The notes beneath the pieces were generated by a model. The model saw nothing but the letters and a program-made list of their open reading frames with translations, was not told where the DNA came from and did no database searches. The translations under genes were made by a program, and so were the position numbers. From assembly GCA_025163595.1 (NCBI GenBank), contig CP104100.1:1-64000 (forward strand): a DNA stretch of 64,000 nt, written 5' to 3'. Numbering within the stretch: position 1 is the stretch's first letter; each line of letters begins with the position of its first letter. This document shows, one piece after another, positions 10,013 to 19,244 of the stretch. This DNA comes from Phaeobacter sp. G2 (GTDB lineage: Bacteria > Pseudomonadota > Alphaproteobacteria > Rhodobacterales > Rhodobacteraceae).

Positions 10013-10177
10013 GCCTAGCAAAAGCTGGTAATCGACGGCAACACTGACAACGCGGGCTTTAAGCCCAAAGGCAACTCATTACCGAACCGCCGATCACACT
10101 GTCAGCTTACACCGAATTCCTTTATTGAAAATGTGCAAATTACGCACAATTGTCTTTTTTCGGATCTGCGGGCGCTT

Positions 10178-10909
10178 TTAGGGGGCCAACAAGGGACTGC
10201 GCCCTTCTGCATCCAGCACCCAGCAGTCCCGCCCTTCAAACACGGCGGCCGTGAGCGCACGACCAAAGCCGGCGCCGGAATCAAGGTTGACCCGATTGCC
10301 GCGATGTTCGGCTACATGGATCTGCGTATGCCCATGCACCACCAGCCAGGGGTGTGCGCCTTGATATTCCAAAAATTCATCTCGAATCCAGATCTTGTCA
10401 TTCTGGATCTGATCTTCGAGCGCCACACCGGGGCGAATACCCGCATGAACGCACAACAAATCGCCCTCTTGGTGGTAATCCACCAGCCCGGTCAGAAAGG
10501 CACGGTGGTGATCCGGCACCGCCTGTCGCGCAGCGCTATGGACGTCATAAATTCGGGTGCGTTCCGGCACCTCGACCCCATAGGACTGCAGCGTCTCGAC
10601 CCCGCCGATGCGATCATGCAGCCAGTGGTAGCCCACCAGCAGCCGGTCGTCATTGCGCGGGTAATCCTCCATGAACATGGAAAACATCCGGTCGTGATTG
10701 CCCAGCAGGCAGACCCAATTGCGCCCCGCCGCCAGCCCCTGCGACAACAGCTCGACCACCCCGCGCGAGTCCGGCCCGCGATCAACATAATCGCCCAGGA
10801 AAACCACCCGCGCCTCCGGCCCGCCATCCGCCTCGATCCGCGCCAGCGCCTGTTCCAGCATCTCCAGCTGGCCGTGAATATCACCAATCGCGTAAATCTG
10901 ATTCAGCAT
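10178..10909 (-). CDS. Metallophosphoesterase, PP2A-like
   Basis: A 243-residue calcineurin-like phosphoesterase. The metal-binding motifs GDIHG (9-13), GDYVDRG (39-45) and GNHD (70-73) are all present. This is the pattern of bacterial PrpA/PrpB-type serine/threonine phosphatases and of symmetrical diadenosine tetraphosphatase, and I cannot decide between them. Length is typical. It stands alone, with the tdh operon converging on it and a LysR gene upstream on the same strand. A conserved C-terminal histidine region (VVHGHT) completes the di-metal centre. Confidence 0.88.
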   Translation of the reverse strand: MLNQIYAIGDIHGQLEMLEQALARIEADGGPEARVVFLGDYVDRGPDSRGVVELLSQGLAAGRNWVCLLGNHDRMFSMFMEDYPRNDDRLLVGYHWLHDRIGGVETLQSYGVEVPERTRIYDVHSAARQAVPDHHRAFLTGLVDYHQEGDLLCVHAGIRPGVALEDQIQNDKIWIRDEFLEYQGAHPWLVVHGHTQIHVAEHRGNRVNLDSGAGFGRALTAAVFEGRDCWVLDAEGRSPLLAP

Positions 10910-10986
10910 TCAATACCCTTACATATAGTATCTATTATGATCGCAGCCTTGCTGCCCTAAAATAACAAGAATAAACACTTAAATAA

Positions 10987-11913
10987 CTACACAGCCTCAA
11001 GCAACGCCTTGATATGATCTCTGAGCCAACGATGAGCCGGCGCAGTGGACAGACGCGTATGCCAGGCCAGAACGCTTTGCACCGGCTCTACATGAAACGG
11101 TGGCTGATAGATATCCAAGCCAAGCTTGGGGGCCACGCGTCGCGCAAACTGTTCCGGCACCAAAGCCAACAGATCACTTTGGGATACCACGTTACAAACA
11201 CCTGAAAATCCGGGCAAAGTCATCACAACGTTTCGCCGCTGTTCAAGTGCAGCAAGGGCCTGATCGCCCTGACCCTGCAGTTTCCCGGCAGCTGAGAAAA
11301 GAACATGATTGAGCCCGCAGTACAGATCCAGGGGCATAACACCACCCGGTACTGTCCCCCTTCGGGACAGGGCAGCGTGCCCCTGCCGGGCAATCACCAG
11401 AAACTGCGAGGACAAGAGATCACGCGTCTCGACCCATTTGGGAAACATAGTTTGCGGAACCAGGGCCATGTCCAAACCTCGATTTTCCAAAGCCTCGATA
11501 TCTTGGTCCAATCTGGAATCAACCAGCTGCACCTTGATACCCGGTGCCTCTTTTGCCAGCAGGCAGGCCAACGGCGGCAATAAGAGTTCAGCGTAGAAAT
11601 CACTTCCCAACAGCCGAAAGACTGCTTCGGTTGTCTTGGGGGAGAATGAGTTGCTCCCCGATAGGATTCCCTCGGTACGGTCAAGCACCTCGCGCAGAGG
11701 TACTTTCAGGTTCTGGGCGAATTCAGTTGGCGCAAGCATACGCCCCTGGCGCACAAAAAGCGGATCTTGCAACGCGTGCCGCAGGCGTTTTAACCCGGCC
11801 GAAACCGCAGGCTGCGATAGGCCAACTTCTTTTGCAGCACCCGTCGTCGATCCCGTGTGCAACAGGGCATTCAGCACTTTGAGAAGGTTAAGATCGAATC
11901 CGGACAAATTCAT
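10987..11913 (-). CDS. LysR-family transcriptional regulator
   Basis: A regulator of about 308 residues with an N-terminal winged helix-turn-helix (FDLNLLKVLNALLHTGSTTGA, then LSQPAVSAGLKRLR) and a C-terminal periplasmic-binding-like effector domain. The HTH begins directly after MNLSGFD, so I chose ATG 11913; an ATG at 11931 adds six residues and cannot be excluded. It is divergent from the small membrane protein at 12005, only about 90 bp away. LysR proteins usually control the divergent neighbour, so that gene is the predicted target. The effector is unknown. Confidence 0.9.
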   Translation of the reverse strand: MNLSGFDLNLLKVLNALLHTGSTTGAAKEVGLSQPAVSAGLKRLRHALQDPLFVRQGRMLAPTEFAQNLKVPLREVLDRTEGILSGSNSFSPKTTEAVFRLLGSDFYAELLLPPLACLLAKEAPGIKVQLVDSRLDQDIEALENRGLDMALVPQTMFPKWVETRDLLSSQFLVIARQGHAALSRRGTVPGGVMPLDLYCGLNHVLFSAAGKLQGQGDQALAALEQRRNVVMTLPGFSGVCNVVSQSDLLALVPEQFARRVAPKLGLDIYQPPFHVEPVQSVLAWHTRLSTAPAHRWLRDHIKALLEAV

Positions 11914-12004
11914 GCGATCTATATATATCATACAAACAATAAATTTCCAATATTCCTGAACACTTGGCAGACTTCATCTGCGGACAAAGGAAAGGAAACA
12001 CCCA

Positions 12005-12409
12005 ATGACAGGATTAAGCCGTAGCTTCATGATCATGGCGATTTTCTCTGCCCTAGGTGGCATAGTCTGGGGCATTGTCATGGCAGCCAGCCAGAACCAC
12101 CTGTTATCGCCAGCCCACGGCCATCTTAATCTCTTGGGGTGGGTAAGCTGCGCTCTCTTTGCTTTTTACTATCACCTGATGCCACGTGCCGCCGTGACAG
12201 GGTTGGCAAAGACGCATTTCGCTCTCACGCTTATCGCCCTGCTGATCCTAGTGCCGGGTATCGCCTTGGCCATTCTGGAGCTCAACGAAACACTCGCCAA
12301 AATCGGATCTTTGGTTTTTCTGGCGTCGATGCTGGTTTTTGCCTGGGTAGTGATAAAACCGAATCCAGCACAACACGATACAGCGACAAGAAAAAATGCC
12401 CCCGCCTGA
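12005..12409 (+). CDS. Small four-helix membrane protein resembling a heme-copper oxidase subunit I fragment
   Basis: A 134-residue membrane protein with four predicted helices (about 8-27, 38-60, 71-91 and 98-116). The segment SPAHGHLNLLGW at about 35-46 resembles histidine-bearing helices in heme-copper oxidase and nitric oxide reductase subunit I. Short proteins of this kind are often labelled cytochrome oxidase-like, but this one is far too small to be a full subunit (over 450 residues). It is divergent from a LysR regulator and preceded by an AAAGGAAA ribosome binding site. Its stop codon lies in the loop of the serA terminator hairpin. Function not established. Confidence 0.7.
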   Translation: MTGLSRSFMIMAIFSALGGIVWGIVMAASQNHLLSPAHGHLNLLGWVSCALFAFYYHLMPRAAVTGLAKTHFALTLIALLILVPGIALAILELNETLAKIGSLVFLASMLVFAWVVIKPNPAQHDTATRKNAPA

Positions 12410-12425
12410 TAAGACGGGAGCATTT
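12394..12425 (-). terminator. Bidirectional terminator between serA and the small membrane protein gene
   Basis: Inverted repeat AAATGC (12394-12399) with GCATTT (12420-12425), extended by a C/G-rich inner stem around a TGATAA loop. On the minus strand a six-T run follows, ending the serC-serA transcript. The plus-strand side is followed by ATTATTAC and may serve the opposite gene. Confidence 0.75.
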
Positions 12426-12452
12426 ATTACTTCAAGAGCGGTATCGCCCTAA

Positions 12453-14048
12453 TCAGGCAACGTCAAAAACCAAGGGTTTGATCTGGTTGAACAGATCGCT
12501 TTCAGCCAACTTGGCGCGGGCGTCTGCGGGGACCACGTCGTCCACATAGAGCAGCGCAATGGCTTCGCCACCGGCCTCAGACCGGCCCAGGGTAAAGTTG
12601 GCGATATTGACGCCGTGTTCACCCATGGTCTGGCCCAGCGCACCAATGATGCCCGGCACGTCGTTGTTGGTGGTGTAGAGCATATGCGCGCCCACCTCGG
12701 CGTCGATGTTGATGCCTTTGATCTGGATAAACCGGGGTTTGCCATCGGAGAACACGGTGCCTGCAACCGAGCGTTCGCGTTTATCCGTGACGGCTGTCAC
12801 CTTGATATAGCCATCAAAGGCGCCGGTTTTGTCCTGATTGGTGGTCGAGATCTGGATGCCACGTTCCTTGGCCACCACCGGGGCGGAGACCATGTTCACA
12901 TCCGGGTTCACCTTTTTCATGATGCCCGCCACAACCGCGCAGTTCAGCGCGTCCAGGTTCATCTCGGCGGCGACACCATCATAAAGAATGTTGATCGCCT
13001 TGATCGGCTCATCGGTCATCTGACCCACAAAGGCGCCCAGGTGCTCGGCCAGTTTGATCCAGGGGCCCATGACCTTGGCTTCTTCGGCGGTGACGCTTGG
13101 CATGTTGAGCGCGTTTTCAACGGCGCCGGTCAGCAGGTAGTTGGACATCTGCTCTGCCACCTGCAGGGCGACGTTTTCCTGTGCCTCGGTTGTTGCCGCG
13201 CCCAGATGCGGCGTGCAGACCACGTTGGGCAGGTTGAACAGGGCGTTTTCCTTGGCGGGCTCTTGCGAGAACACGTCAAAGGCGGCACCAGCGACATGGC
13301 CCGATTTCAGGGCTTCGGCCAGGGCCTCTTCGTCCACCAGACCACCACGGGCGCAGTTGATGATGCGCACGCCTTTTTTGGTCTTGGCCAGGTTTTCACG
13401 GCTCAGGATATTGGCTGTGGCATCGGTGAAGGGCACGTGCAGGGTGATGAAATCGGCGCGGGCGAGCAGCTCGTCCAGCTCGACCTTTTCGACGCCCATC
13501 TTGTCGGCCTTTTCCTGACCCAGGAAGGGATCATAGGCCACAACCTTCATCTTGAGGCCACGGGCGCGATCGCACACGATGCCACCAATGTTGCCGGCGC
13601 CGATAACGCCCAGGGTTTTATTGGTGAGCTCAGTGCCCATGAATTTGGATTTTTCCCATTTGCCGGCATGGGTCGAGGTGGAGGCCTCGGGGATCTGACG
13701 CGCCACGGCAAACATCATCGCAATCGCGTGTTCCGCGGTGGTGATCATGTTGCCAAAGGGCGTGTTCATCACGATCACACCCTTTTTCGACGCGGCCTCC
13801 TTGTCGATGTTGTCGGTGCCGATGCCGGCGCGGGCGATGACCTTGAGGTTTGTGGCATTGGCGAGGATCTTGTCCGTCACCTTGGTCGCCGAGCGGATCG
13901 CCAGACCGTCATACTGGCCAATGACTTCGGCGAGCTTGTCTTTGTCTTTGCCCAGGTCAGGCTGGAAATCCACGTCGATGCCGCGATCGCGAAAGATCTG
14001 TACGGCGGCTTCGGAGAGTTTGTCGGAGATGAGTACCTTGGGAGCCAT
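12453..14048 (-). CDS. serA: D-3-phosphoglycerate dehydrogenase
   Basis: A 531-residue enzyme catalysing the first committed step of serine synthesis, oxidising 3-phosphoglycerate with NAD+. It has the split catalytic domain around an NAD-binding fold (GVIGAGNIGG), the catalytic histidine in CTPHLGAAT, an intervening allosteric-substrate-binding domain, and a C-terminal ACT domain (about 455-531). That makes it the long form of about 530 residues. The ACT domain normally mediates serine feedback. It lies 116 bp after serC on the same strand, and the two form the alphaproteobacterial serC-serA operon. Confidence 0.97.
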   Translation of the reverse strand: MAPKVLISDKLSEAAVQIFRDRGIDVDFQPDLGKDKDKLAEVIGQYDGLAIRSATKVTDKILANATNLKVIARAGIGTDNIDKEAASKKGVIVMNTPFGNMITTAEHAIAMMFAVARQIPEASTSTHAGKWEKSKFMGTELTNKTLGVIGAGNIGGIVCDRARGLKMKVVAYDPFLGQEKADKMGVEKVELDELLARADFITLHVPFTDATANILSRENLAKTKKGVRIINCARGGLVDEEALAEALKSGHVAGAAFDVFSQEPAKENALFNLPNVVCTPHLGAATTEAQENVALQVAEQMSNYLLTGAVENALNMPSVTAEEAKVMGPWIKLAEHLGAFVGQMTDEPIKAINILYDGVAAEMNLDALNCAVVAGIMKKVNPDVNMVSAPVVAKERGIQISTTNQDKTGAFDGYIKVTAVTDKRERSVAGTVFSDGKPRFIQIKGINIDAEVGAHMLYTTNNDVPGIIGALGQTMGEHGVNIANFTLGRSEAGGEAIALLYVDDVVPADARAKLAESDLFNQIKPLVFDVA

Positions 14049-14119
14049 GTTGGTGCGGTCCTTTGAATATCGGGGGCCGAATGCGGCCTGAATGGGGATT
14101 TGGCTTAGGGGAGCGTCGG

Positions 14120-14146
14120 GCGCTGCCCGGCGTCTCCGCCGGGCGA
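14120..14146 (-). repeat. GC-rich hairpin in the serC-serA gap
   Basis: GCCCGGCG and CGCCGGGC form a perfect 8-bp stem with a 4-base TCTC loop, in the 116-bp gap between serC and serA. There is no T-run, so it is more likely an mRNA-stabilising or pausing element than a terminator. Confidence 0.45.
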
Positions 14147-14164
14147 CAAGATCAGTCCTGAGAT

Positions 14165-15310
14165 TTAGCCTTGTGCGGCGATCTCGGCCTCAAAGGCCCA
14201 GGCGAGCCAGGGCAACATGGCCTGGATGTCAGCGGTTTCCACCGTGCCACCACACCAGATCCGCAGACCCGCAGGCGCGTCGCGGTAGGCACCAATGTCC
14301 AGCGCAATGTTTTCAGCTTCCAGACGTTTGGCCACGGCCTTGGCAAAGGCGGCGCCATCCTGAATGCGGTCATCGGTGAACTTCAGGCAGACCGAGGTGT
14401 TGGAGCGTGTCGCATCATCCTCGGCCAGATTGGCGATCCAGCCGTTGGCATCGCAGAAATCAAACACGGCCTGCGCATTGGCGTCAGCACGGGCGATGAG
14501 GCCCTTCAGACCGCCAACCGAACGCGCCCAATCCAGCGCGAACAGATAGTCCTCAACCGCCAGCATCGACGGCGTATTGATGGTGGCACCGGTAAAGATT
14601 CCCTCAATCAGCTTGCCGCCTTTGGTCATGCGGAAGATCTTGGGCAGGGGCCAGGCCGGGGTGTAGCTTTCCAGCCGTTCCACCGCGCGGGGCGACAGCA
14701 CGATCACACCATGAGCCGCTTCGCCGCCCAGAACCTTTTGCCAGGAGAAGGTGGTCACATCCAGCTTGTCCCAGGGCAGATCCATCGCAAAGGCGGCGCT
14801 GGTGGCGTCGCAGATGGTCAGACCAGCGCGGTCATCGGCAATCCAGTCGGCGTTGGGAACCCGCACACCGGCGGTGGTGCCGTTCCAGGTAAAGACCACA
14901 TCGTTGGTGCAATCCACCGAGGCAAGATCGACAATCTGGCCATAGTCGGCGGTTTTCACTTCGGCGTCGATTTTCAGCTGCTTCACCACATCGGTGACCC
15001 AGCCCGCGCCAAAGCTTTCCCAGGCCAGCATCTCCACCTTGCGTTCGCCCAAAAGCGACCACAGGGCCATTTCGACCGCACCGGTGTCAGACGCGGGAAC
15101 AATACCAATACGATAATCTGCGGGGATGCCCAGAATTTCGCGGGTGCCCTCGATGGCATCCTTCAGCTTGGCCTTGCCGACGCTGGCGCGATGGCTGCGA
15201 CCCAGAGGGGCGTCGGCCAGTTTGGACAATTCAAATGTAGGGGGTTTGGCGCAGGGGCCAGAAGAAAAACGCGGATTACCCGGCCGCGTCGCCGGTTGCT
15301 GAGTAGCCAT
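14165..15310 (-). CDS. serC: Phosphoserine transaminase
   Basis: A 381-residue class V aminotransferase that converts 3-phosphohydroxypyruvate and glutamate to O-phosphoserine, the second step of serine synthesis. It is the alphaproteobacterial form: [13 protein letters not shown] at the N-terminus, PLGRSHR, and the PLP lysine K192 in [10 protein letters not shown]. It is the first gene of the serC-serA operon. The start ATG 15310 follows AAGGA within a stem-loop of the leader that can hide the ribosome binding site. Confidence 0.96.
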   Translation of the reverse strand: MATQQPATRPGNPRFSSGPCAKPPTFELSKLADAPLGRSHRASVGKAKLKDAIEGTREILGIPADYRIGIVPASDTGAVEMALWSLLGERKVEMLAWESFGAGWVTDVVKQLKIDAEVKTADYGQIVDLASVDCTNDVVFTWNGTTAGVRVPNADWIADDRAGLTICDATSAAFAMDLPWDKLDVTTFSWQKVLGGEAAHGVIVLSPRAVERLESYTPAWPLPKIFRMTKGGKLIEGIFTGATINTPSMLAVEDYLFALDWARSVGGLKGLIARADANAQAVFDFCDANGWIANLAEDDATRSNTSVCLKFTDDRIQDGAAFAKAVAKRLEAENIALDIGAYRDAPAGLRIWCGGTVETADIQAMLPWLAWAFEAEIAAQG

Positions 15311-15356
15311 AGATGCTATCCTTACAGATATCTGCCCTTCGTTGGGGAAGGGTGTC
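15308..15356 (-). ncRNA. Candidate serC leader RNA
   Basis: On the minus strand just before serC, a perfect hairpin CCCTTC/GAAGGG (plus coordinates 15335-15352) is followed by a second stem, AGATATC with GATAGCATCT (15311-15333). The second stem encloses the AAGGA ribosome binding site and reaches to 2 bases from the ATG. A serC RNA motif with a last stem overlapping the ribosome binding site is known upstream of serC-serA in alphaproteobacteria. I match it by position and architecture; I could not run a covariance search. Confidence 0.55.
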
Positions 15357-15566
15357 CCGCCGCCAGAGCTAGGGGGCAGTCAGGCGTGCTGCAAGTGCAA
15401 AAAGACGAGTAAGCGCCGCTTTGGATTATTTTTACGACACATCGTGACGCCTTTCGGAAACTTCTTGGCGAGCGTTACTTCCGTGTTAGGCTTTGGGCAG
15501 GGTAATCATCGCAGCTCTGGGCATCTCCTCCGACTGCGCAAGACCATTGATTCTGGAGTAGTAGAC

Positions 15567-16022
15567 ATGATTCGTTTTCTCTTTGCCGCCTGCCTTGGCC
15601 TGATGATTTTTGGAAAAACCGCCCAGGCACAATCTTATCCCACTTGCTTCAACGCACAGAACATTCCGGTCAGCTATTTTCCGGACCAGACAATTTCTGA
15701 CATTGCGATTGCCACGAATGCGCCAAACGGCATGCCCGTTGTGCTGTGGAATCCCAATGTCACCGCCAACATGCATCCCGCCACTGTCGAATTCTTCTAT
15801 TATCACGAATGCGCCCACCATGCGCTGGGCCATACTCTGGGCAATTACTTCCCTGGAGCCGAAGCGCAGGCCGACTGCTGGGCCAAAAAGACCATGATCA
15901 GCATCGGAGTGCTGACACCTCAAAAATATCAAATCATCGCTCAGCAATTGTTTCAGCAATCGAAGCCAGGCATGGATTGGCCCAACGGGGCGATGCGGGT
16001 GCAATTTCTCAACAACTGCTGA
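15567..16022 (+). CDS. Small secreted zinc-metallopeptidase-like protein
   Basis: A 151-residue protein with a signal peptide (about 1-21, cleavage near AQA-QS). It carries a gluzincin-like motif H80-E-C-A-H84 followed by H85 and H89, and the downstream E99-AQAD103 resembles the third-ligand ExxxD motif of M48-type peptidases. No other domain is present, so the entire mature protein is about 130 residues. Four cysteines in the mature part suggest periplasmic disulfides. It stands alone between serC and serB. The peptidase role is inference from the motif; substrate unknown. Confidence 0.7.
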   Translation: MIRFLFAACLGLMIFGKTAQAQSYPTCFNAQNIPVSYFPDQTISDIAIATNAPNGMPVVLWNPNVTANMHPATVEFFYYHECAHHALGHTLGNYFPGAEAQADCWAKKTMISIGVLTPQKYQIIAQQLFQQSKPGMDWPNGAMRVQFLNNC

Positions 16023-16290
16023 GCCTCCCCTGCAGTCGGGCCCTTGGCAACCCGAAGCGCCCTATGGGACAGGACCGGAGCCATTTTGACAGTACCGATC
16101 ATCGCCATGGTGAGGGTCATCTTGGCAGCAATACCTCATTCCCCCGCTGGAGCGCCGTTCCATCGCCATCACAACCTCGTCCTGCGTCCTAAACAGGGGT
16201 CGGCTCGCGGCGCCCAAAGGTTTGGGGGCTGGTTCCCAACGGCTCCGGAGGCTATGAGAGCGCAACCCACGCGCCAGATGGAACTGTCTC

Positions 16291-17166
16291 ATGTATATTG
16301 CCACGCTGCTTTGCAACCCTGCCACACCCTGCCTGGACCCGGCCCTGGTCGACTCCCTGCGCAATGCCTGGGGCGGCGGCGAAGCCATCTGGCTTGCCCC
16401 TGATATCGCAGCAGAATTCGCGCTTGAAGCCCGGCCAGACAATCAATGGAAAGTCTGGGAAGACCTGCAGGCGCTTGGCGTGGATCTGGTTGTGCAGCCC
16501 GCCGCCAACCGGCGCAAAAAGATGCTGCTGGCCGATATGGATTCGACCATGATCGAGCAGGAATGCATCGACGAGCTGGCCGAAGAGGCCGGCGTTGGCC
16601 CCCGTGTAAAAGACATCACCGCCCGCGCCATGAACGGAGAGCTGGATTTTGATGGCGCCCTGACGGAACGGGTCGCTCTGCTGAAAGACCTGCCCGAAGC
16701 GGTGATAGGCCAGGTTCTGGACACCCGCATCACCCTGATGCCCGGTGGTCCGGCCTTGCTGGCCACGATGAAGGCCAAAGGCGCCTATGCCGCCCTGGTC
16801 TCTGGTGGTTTTACCGCCTTCACCACCCGCATCGCGGCTGAGCTCGGCTTTGATGAGAACCGCGCCAACACATTGCTGGTGGCGGATGGAAAACTCACCG
16901 GCAAGCCAGGCCTGCCAATCCTCGGTCGCGAAGCAAAAGTGGAAGCGCTCGAGCAGATCACCGCCAAGCTTGCGATCAGCGAGGCGGATGTGATTGCTGT
17001 GGGCGATGGCGCCAATGATCTGGGCATGTTGCTGCGCGCCGGGTCCGGCGTGGCGCTGCACGCGAAACCTTCGGTCGCGGCCCAGTGTGAGATCCGCATC
17101 AACCATGGTGATCTGACCGCACTGTTGTACATTCAGGGCTATGCCCGCGCCGATTTCAAAGGATAA
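16291..17166 (+). CDS. serB: Phosphoserine phosphatase
   Basis: A 291-residue HAD-superfamily enzyme that hydrolyses O-phosphoserine to serine, the last step of the pathway. The nucleophile motif DMDST is at residues 82-86, motif II is in VSGGFT, and motif III/IV is in GDGANDLGML near residue 235. About 75 residues precede the catalytic domain, as in many bacterial SerB proteins. It completes the serine pathway with serC-serA about 1 kb away on the opposite strand. Confidence 0.96.
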   Translation: MYIATLLCNPATPCLDPALVDSLRNAWGGGEAIWLAPDIAAEFALEARPDNQWKVWEDLQALGVDLVVQPAANRRKKMLLADMDSTMIEQECIDELAEEAGVGPRVKDITARAMNGELDFDGALTERVALLKDLPEAVIGQVLDTRITLMPGGPALLATMKAKGAYAALVSGGFTAFTTRIAAELGFDENRANTLLVADGKLTGKPGLPILGREAKVEALEQITAKLAISEADVIAVGDGANDLGMLLRAGSGVALHAKPSVAAQCEIRINHGDLTALLYIQGYARADFKG

Positions 17167-17172
17167 TTCCAG

Positions 17173-17931
17173 ATGCTGGAAGTGGGTATTGAGACCCTGC
17201 TGTTGCTGATGGCAGCGGGGTTTGTTGCCGGGTTTATCGACGCGGTTGCGGGGGGCGGTGGCTTGATCACCGTGCCTGTGCTGCTGCTGGCCGGCGCCAA
17301 TCCGGTCACGGCACTGGCCACCAACAAGATCCAGGGCCTGTTTGGCGCCGCCACGGCCGCTCGCGCCTATGCCAAAGGCGGCCATGTTAAACTGCGGGAT
17401 CAGGCAGGGTCAGCGCTGATTGCCTTTGTGGCTTCCATCCTTGGCGCCCTGTTGATCACCATCTTGCCCACCGGTTGGATCCGGATGATCCTGCCGGTTT
17501 TGCTGATCGGCATTGCTCTGTTTTTTGCCTTCAAAAAGGGGCTTGGCGATCAGGATCGTACCCGCCGCCTTGGACCCGCGACCTTTGCCCTGACCATGGT
17601 GCCGCTTTGTGGGGCCTATGACGGGCTACTGGGACCGGGGGCTGGCAGCTTCTATATGCTCGCCTTTGTCTCGCTTGCGGGCTACGGCATCCTCAAGGCA
17701 ACCGCCCATACCAAACTGCTGAACCTGGCCTCAAATGCCGGGGCGCTTTGCGCCTTTGCCCTGGTGGCAACGCCCTGGTGGATCACCGGGTTGTGCATGG
17801 GCGTTGCGCAGATTGCCGGTGCACAGGCTGGCGCCACTCTGGCCCAGACCAAAGGCGCGGGCCTGATCAAACCCCTGCTGGTGCTTACCTCGGTTGCCTT
17901 GGCGATCAAACTTATCTGGGACATGCTCTAA
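17173..17931 (+). CDS. TSUP-family membrane transporter (TauE/SafE)
   Basis: A 252-residue integral membrane protein of the sulfite exporter TauE/SafE family, with about seven or eight hydrophobic helices. The N-terminal repeat signature GFIDAVAGGGGLITVP (about 20-35) and the second-half GPGAGSFYMLAFV segment are typical. These permeases move small sulfur-containing or organic anions across the inner membrane; the substrate cannot be told here. It begins only 6 bp after serB and is probably co-transcribed with it, although a functional link to serine is not obvious. Confidence 0.88.
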   Translation: MLEVGIETLLLLMAAGFVAGFIDAVAGGGGLITVPVLLLAGANPVTALATNKIQGLFGAATAARAYAKGGHVKLRDQAGSALIAFVASILGALLITILPTGWIRMILPVLLIGIALFFAFKKGLGDQDRTRRLGPATFALTMVPLCGAYDGLLGPGAGSFYMLAFVSLAGYGILKATAHTKLLNLASNAGALCAFALVATPWWITGLCMGVAQIAGAQAGATLAQTKGAGLIKPLLVLTSVALAIKLIWDML

Positions 17932-17959
17932 CCCCATCACCGCGCCCCCGGTTCCAGGC

Positions 17960-18055
17960 GCTGCCGCGCCGCGCGACAGCGCGGCGCCGGGCCCAACGGG
18001 AGGGGTTTCGGCCCCGAAACGCCGACGGGCGGGAGCCCCCCCTTTATTTTCAGAC
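17960..18055 (+). repeat. Multi-hairpin GC-rich intergenic region with terminator-like end
   Basis: A perfect 8-bp hairpin CGCCGCGC/GCGCGGCG (17967-17986) is followed by a GGTTTCGG/CCGAAACG pair near 18004-18022 and then by GGGCGGGAGCCCCCCC (18027-18042) with a TTTATTTT tail. The last element shares the string GGGCGGGAGCCCCCC with the terminator at 62313. It separates the convergent permease and asparaginase genes. Confidence 0.5.
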
Positions 18056-18074
18056 CCCTGGCAGGTGGCTCAGG

Positions 18075-19073
18075 CTAGAACAGCATCTCGGCACTGGGGC
18101 GCACCGAGCCGCAATGAATGCCGCGCCGGTTCAACAGGGGCGCATTGACATATTTACGGGTCTCCGGGTGGTCCGCCTCCAACACTCCCAGCCCCACCAG
18201 GATGGAGGCAATGACACATTCACTGGCGCGGGTGGCGCCATCCGTGATCTTCACCGCAACGCCCAGTTTCTTTTCGGGAATGATGGCAACAAACACCGCT
18301 TCGGCTCCGGTTTTCACCGCAACCTTGCCGCCCATGGCCCGCATCAGGTTGGTGCAGGCGCGGGTTTCTCCCGCCACCAGATCCGGATGGGTCGCCATCG
18401 CCGAAACCAGCTGCGCCGCCGCATCCGACGCCCGATCAGAGCGATCCGCAGCCGAGGCAAACCAGGACATCGCCCGCGCCAGGCCATGTACCGTGGTGGC
18501 AAAGTTTGGCGCCGAGCAGCCGTCAATGCCATAGGTGGGGCTCTCCATGCCCGTAACTTCTTCAAAAGCCGTGAGGCAGGCCTGCTGCACCGGGTGGTCA
18601 ATCTCGACATAGTCCGGCCCAGCACCCAGGTGCTGATTCAGGGTCAAAAACCCGGCGTGTTTACCGGAACAGTTGTTATGCACCTGGCAGGGGCTGGTGT
18701 CGGTCTTGATCAACGCGTTGCGGGCCGGGATATCATCCGGCTCTTGCGGCCCGCAGCGGAAATCATCATCGCCCAGCTCCAGCTGCGCCAACCAGGAATT
18801 CACCCGGTCGGTATGGATATGAGCGCCATTATGGGAGGCACAGGACAGTGCCAACTGTTCTGAGCTGAGCCCATATTTGGCGGCCGCCCCAGAGGTAACC
18901 AGCGGCAGCGCCTGGATCATCTTGGCCGAGCTGCGCGGGTAGATCACCGCATCCGCATCGCCCCAACTGCGCACAATCTGACCGCTGTCATCGCAGATCA
19001 CCGCATGGCCCAGATGCAGGCTCTCCAGTAGGGATCCGCGCCAAACTTCTGCCATTGGAACTGGTTTTGTCAT
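18075..19073 (-). CDS. Asparaginase, thermolabile (AnsA/AsnaseII-like family)
   Basis: A 332-residue member of the asparaginase II family first described in Rhizobium etli, unrelated to the E. coli enzymes. It is predicted to hydrolyse L-asparagine to aspartate and ammonia. Family segments include YPRSSAKMIQALPL (45-60), ALSCASHNGAH and NNCSGKHAGFL. ATG 19073 (MTKPVPMAEVWRG) gives the family length; the frame runs 82 codons further upstream without similarity. It is single-gene and divergent from the IalB-like gene. Confidence 0.88.
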   Translation of the reverse strand: MTKPVPMAEVWRGSLLESLHLGHAVICDDSGQIVRSWGDADAVIYPRSSAKMIQALPLVTSGAAAKYGLSSEQLALSCASHNGAHIHTDRVNSWLAQLELGDDDFRCGPQEPDDIPARNALIKTDTSPCQVHNNCSGKHAGFLTLNQHLGAGPDYVEIDHPVQQACLTAFEEVTGMESPTYGIDGCSAPNFATTVHGLARAMSWFASAADRSDRASDAAAQLVSAMATHPDLVAGETRACTNLMRAMGGKVAVKTGAEAVFVAIIPEKKLGVAVKITDGATRASECVIASILVGLGVLEADHPETRKYVNAPLLNRRGIHCGSVRPSAEMLF

Positions 19074-19244
19074 CGTTTCAGCCTCTTTTCTTGGCGAATT
19101 CCTGCCAAACGCACTTTCGCCCGTAGCGCTTGTTACGTTAGTGTGCTTGTGTATGGCAAGCGAGAGCATCTGGTAGAGACGGCGGTCTAAACGCTGCTCG
19201 CTCTCACAGAAATTGAGGTAGAGACAGTCTTGGAGTCGGGACAA

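Noticed and set aside
12615..14066. 483-codon ORF opposite serA
   Set aside because: It is antisense to a full-length serA, rich in His, Gly and Gln as expected from the opposite strand of GC-rich coding DNA, and has no domain resemblance.
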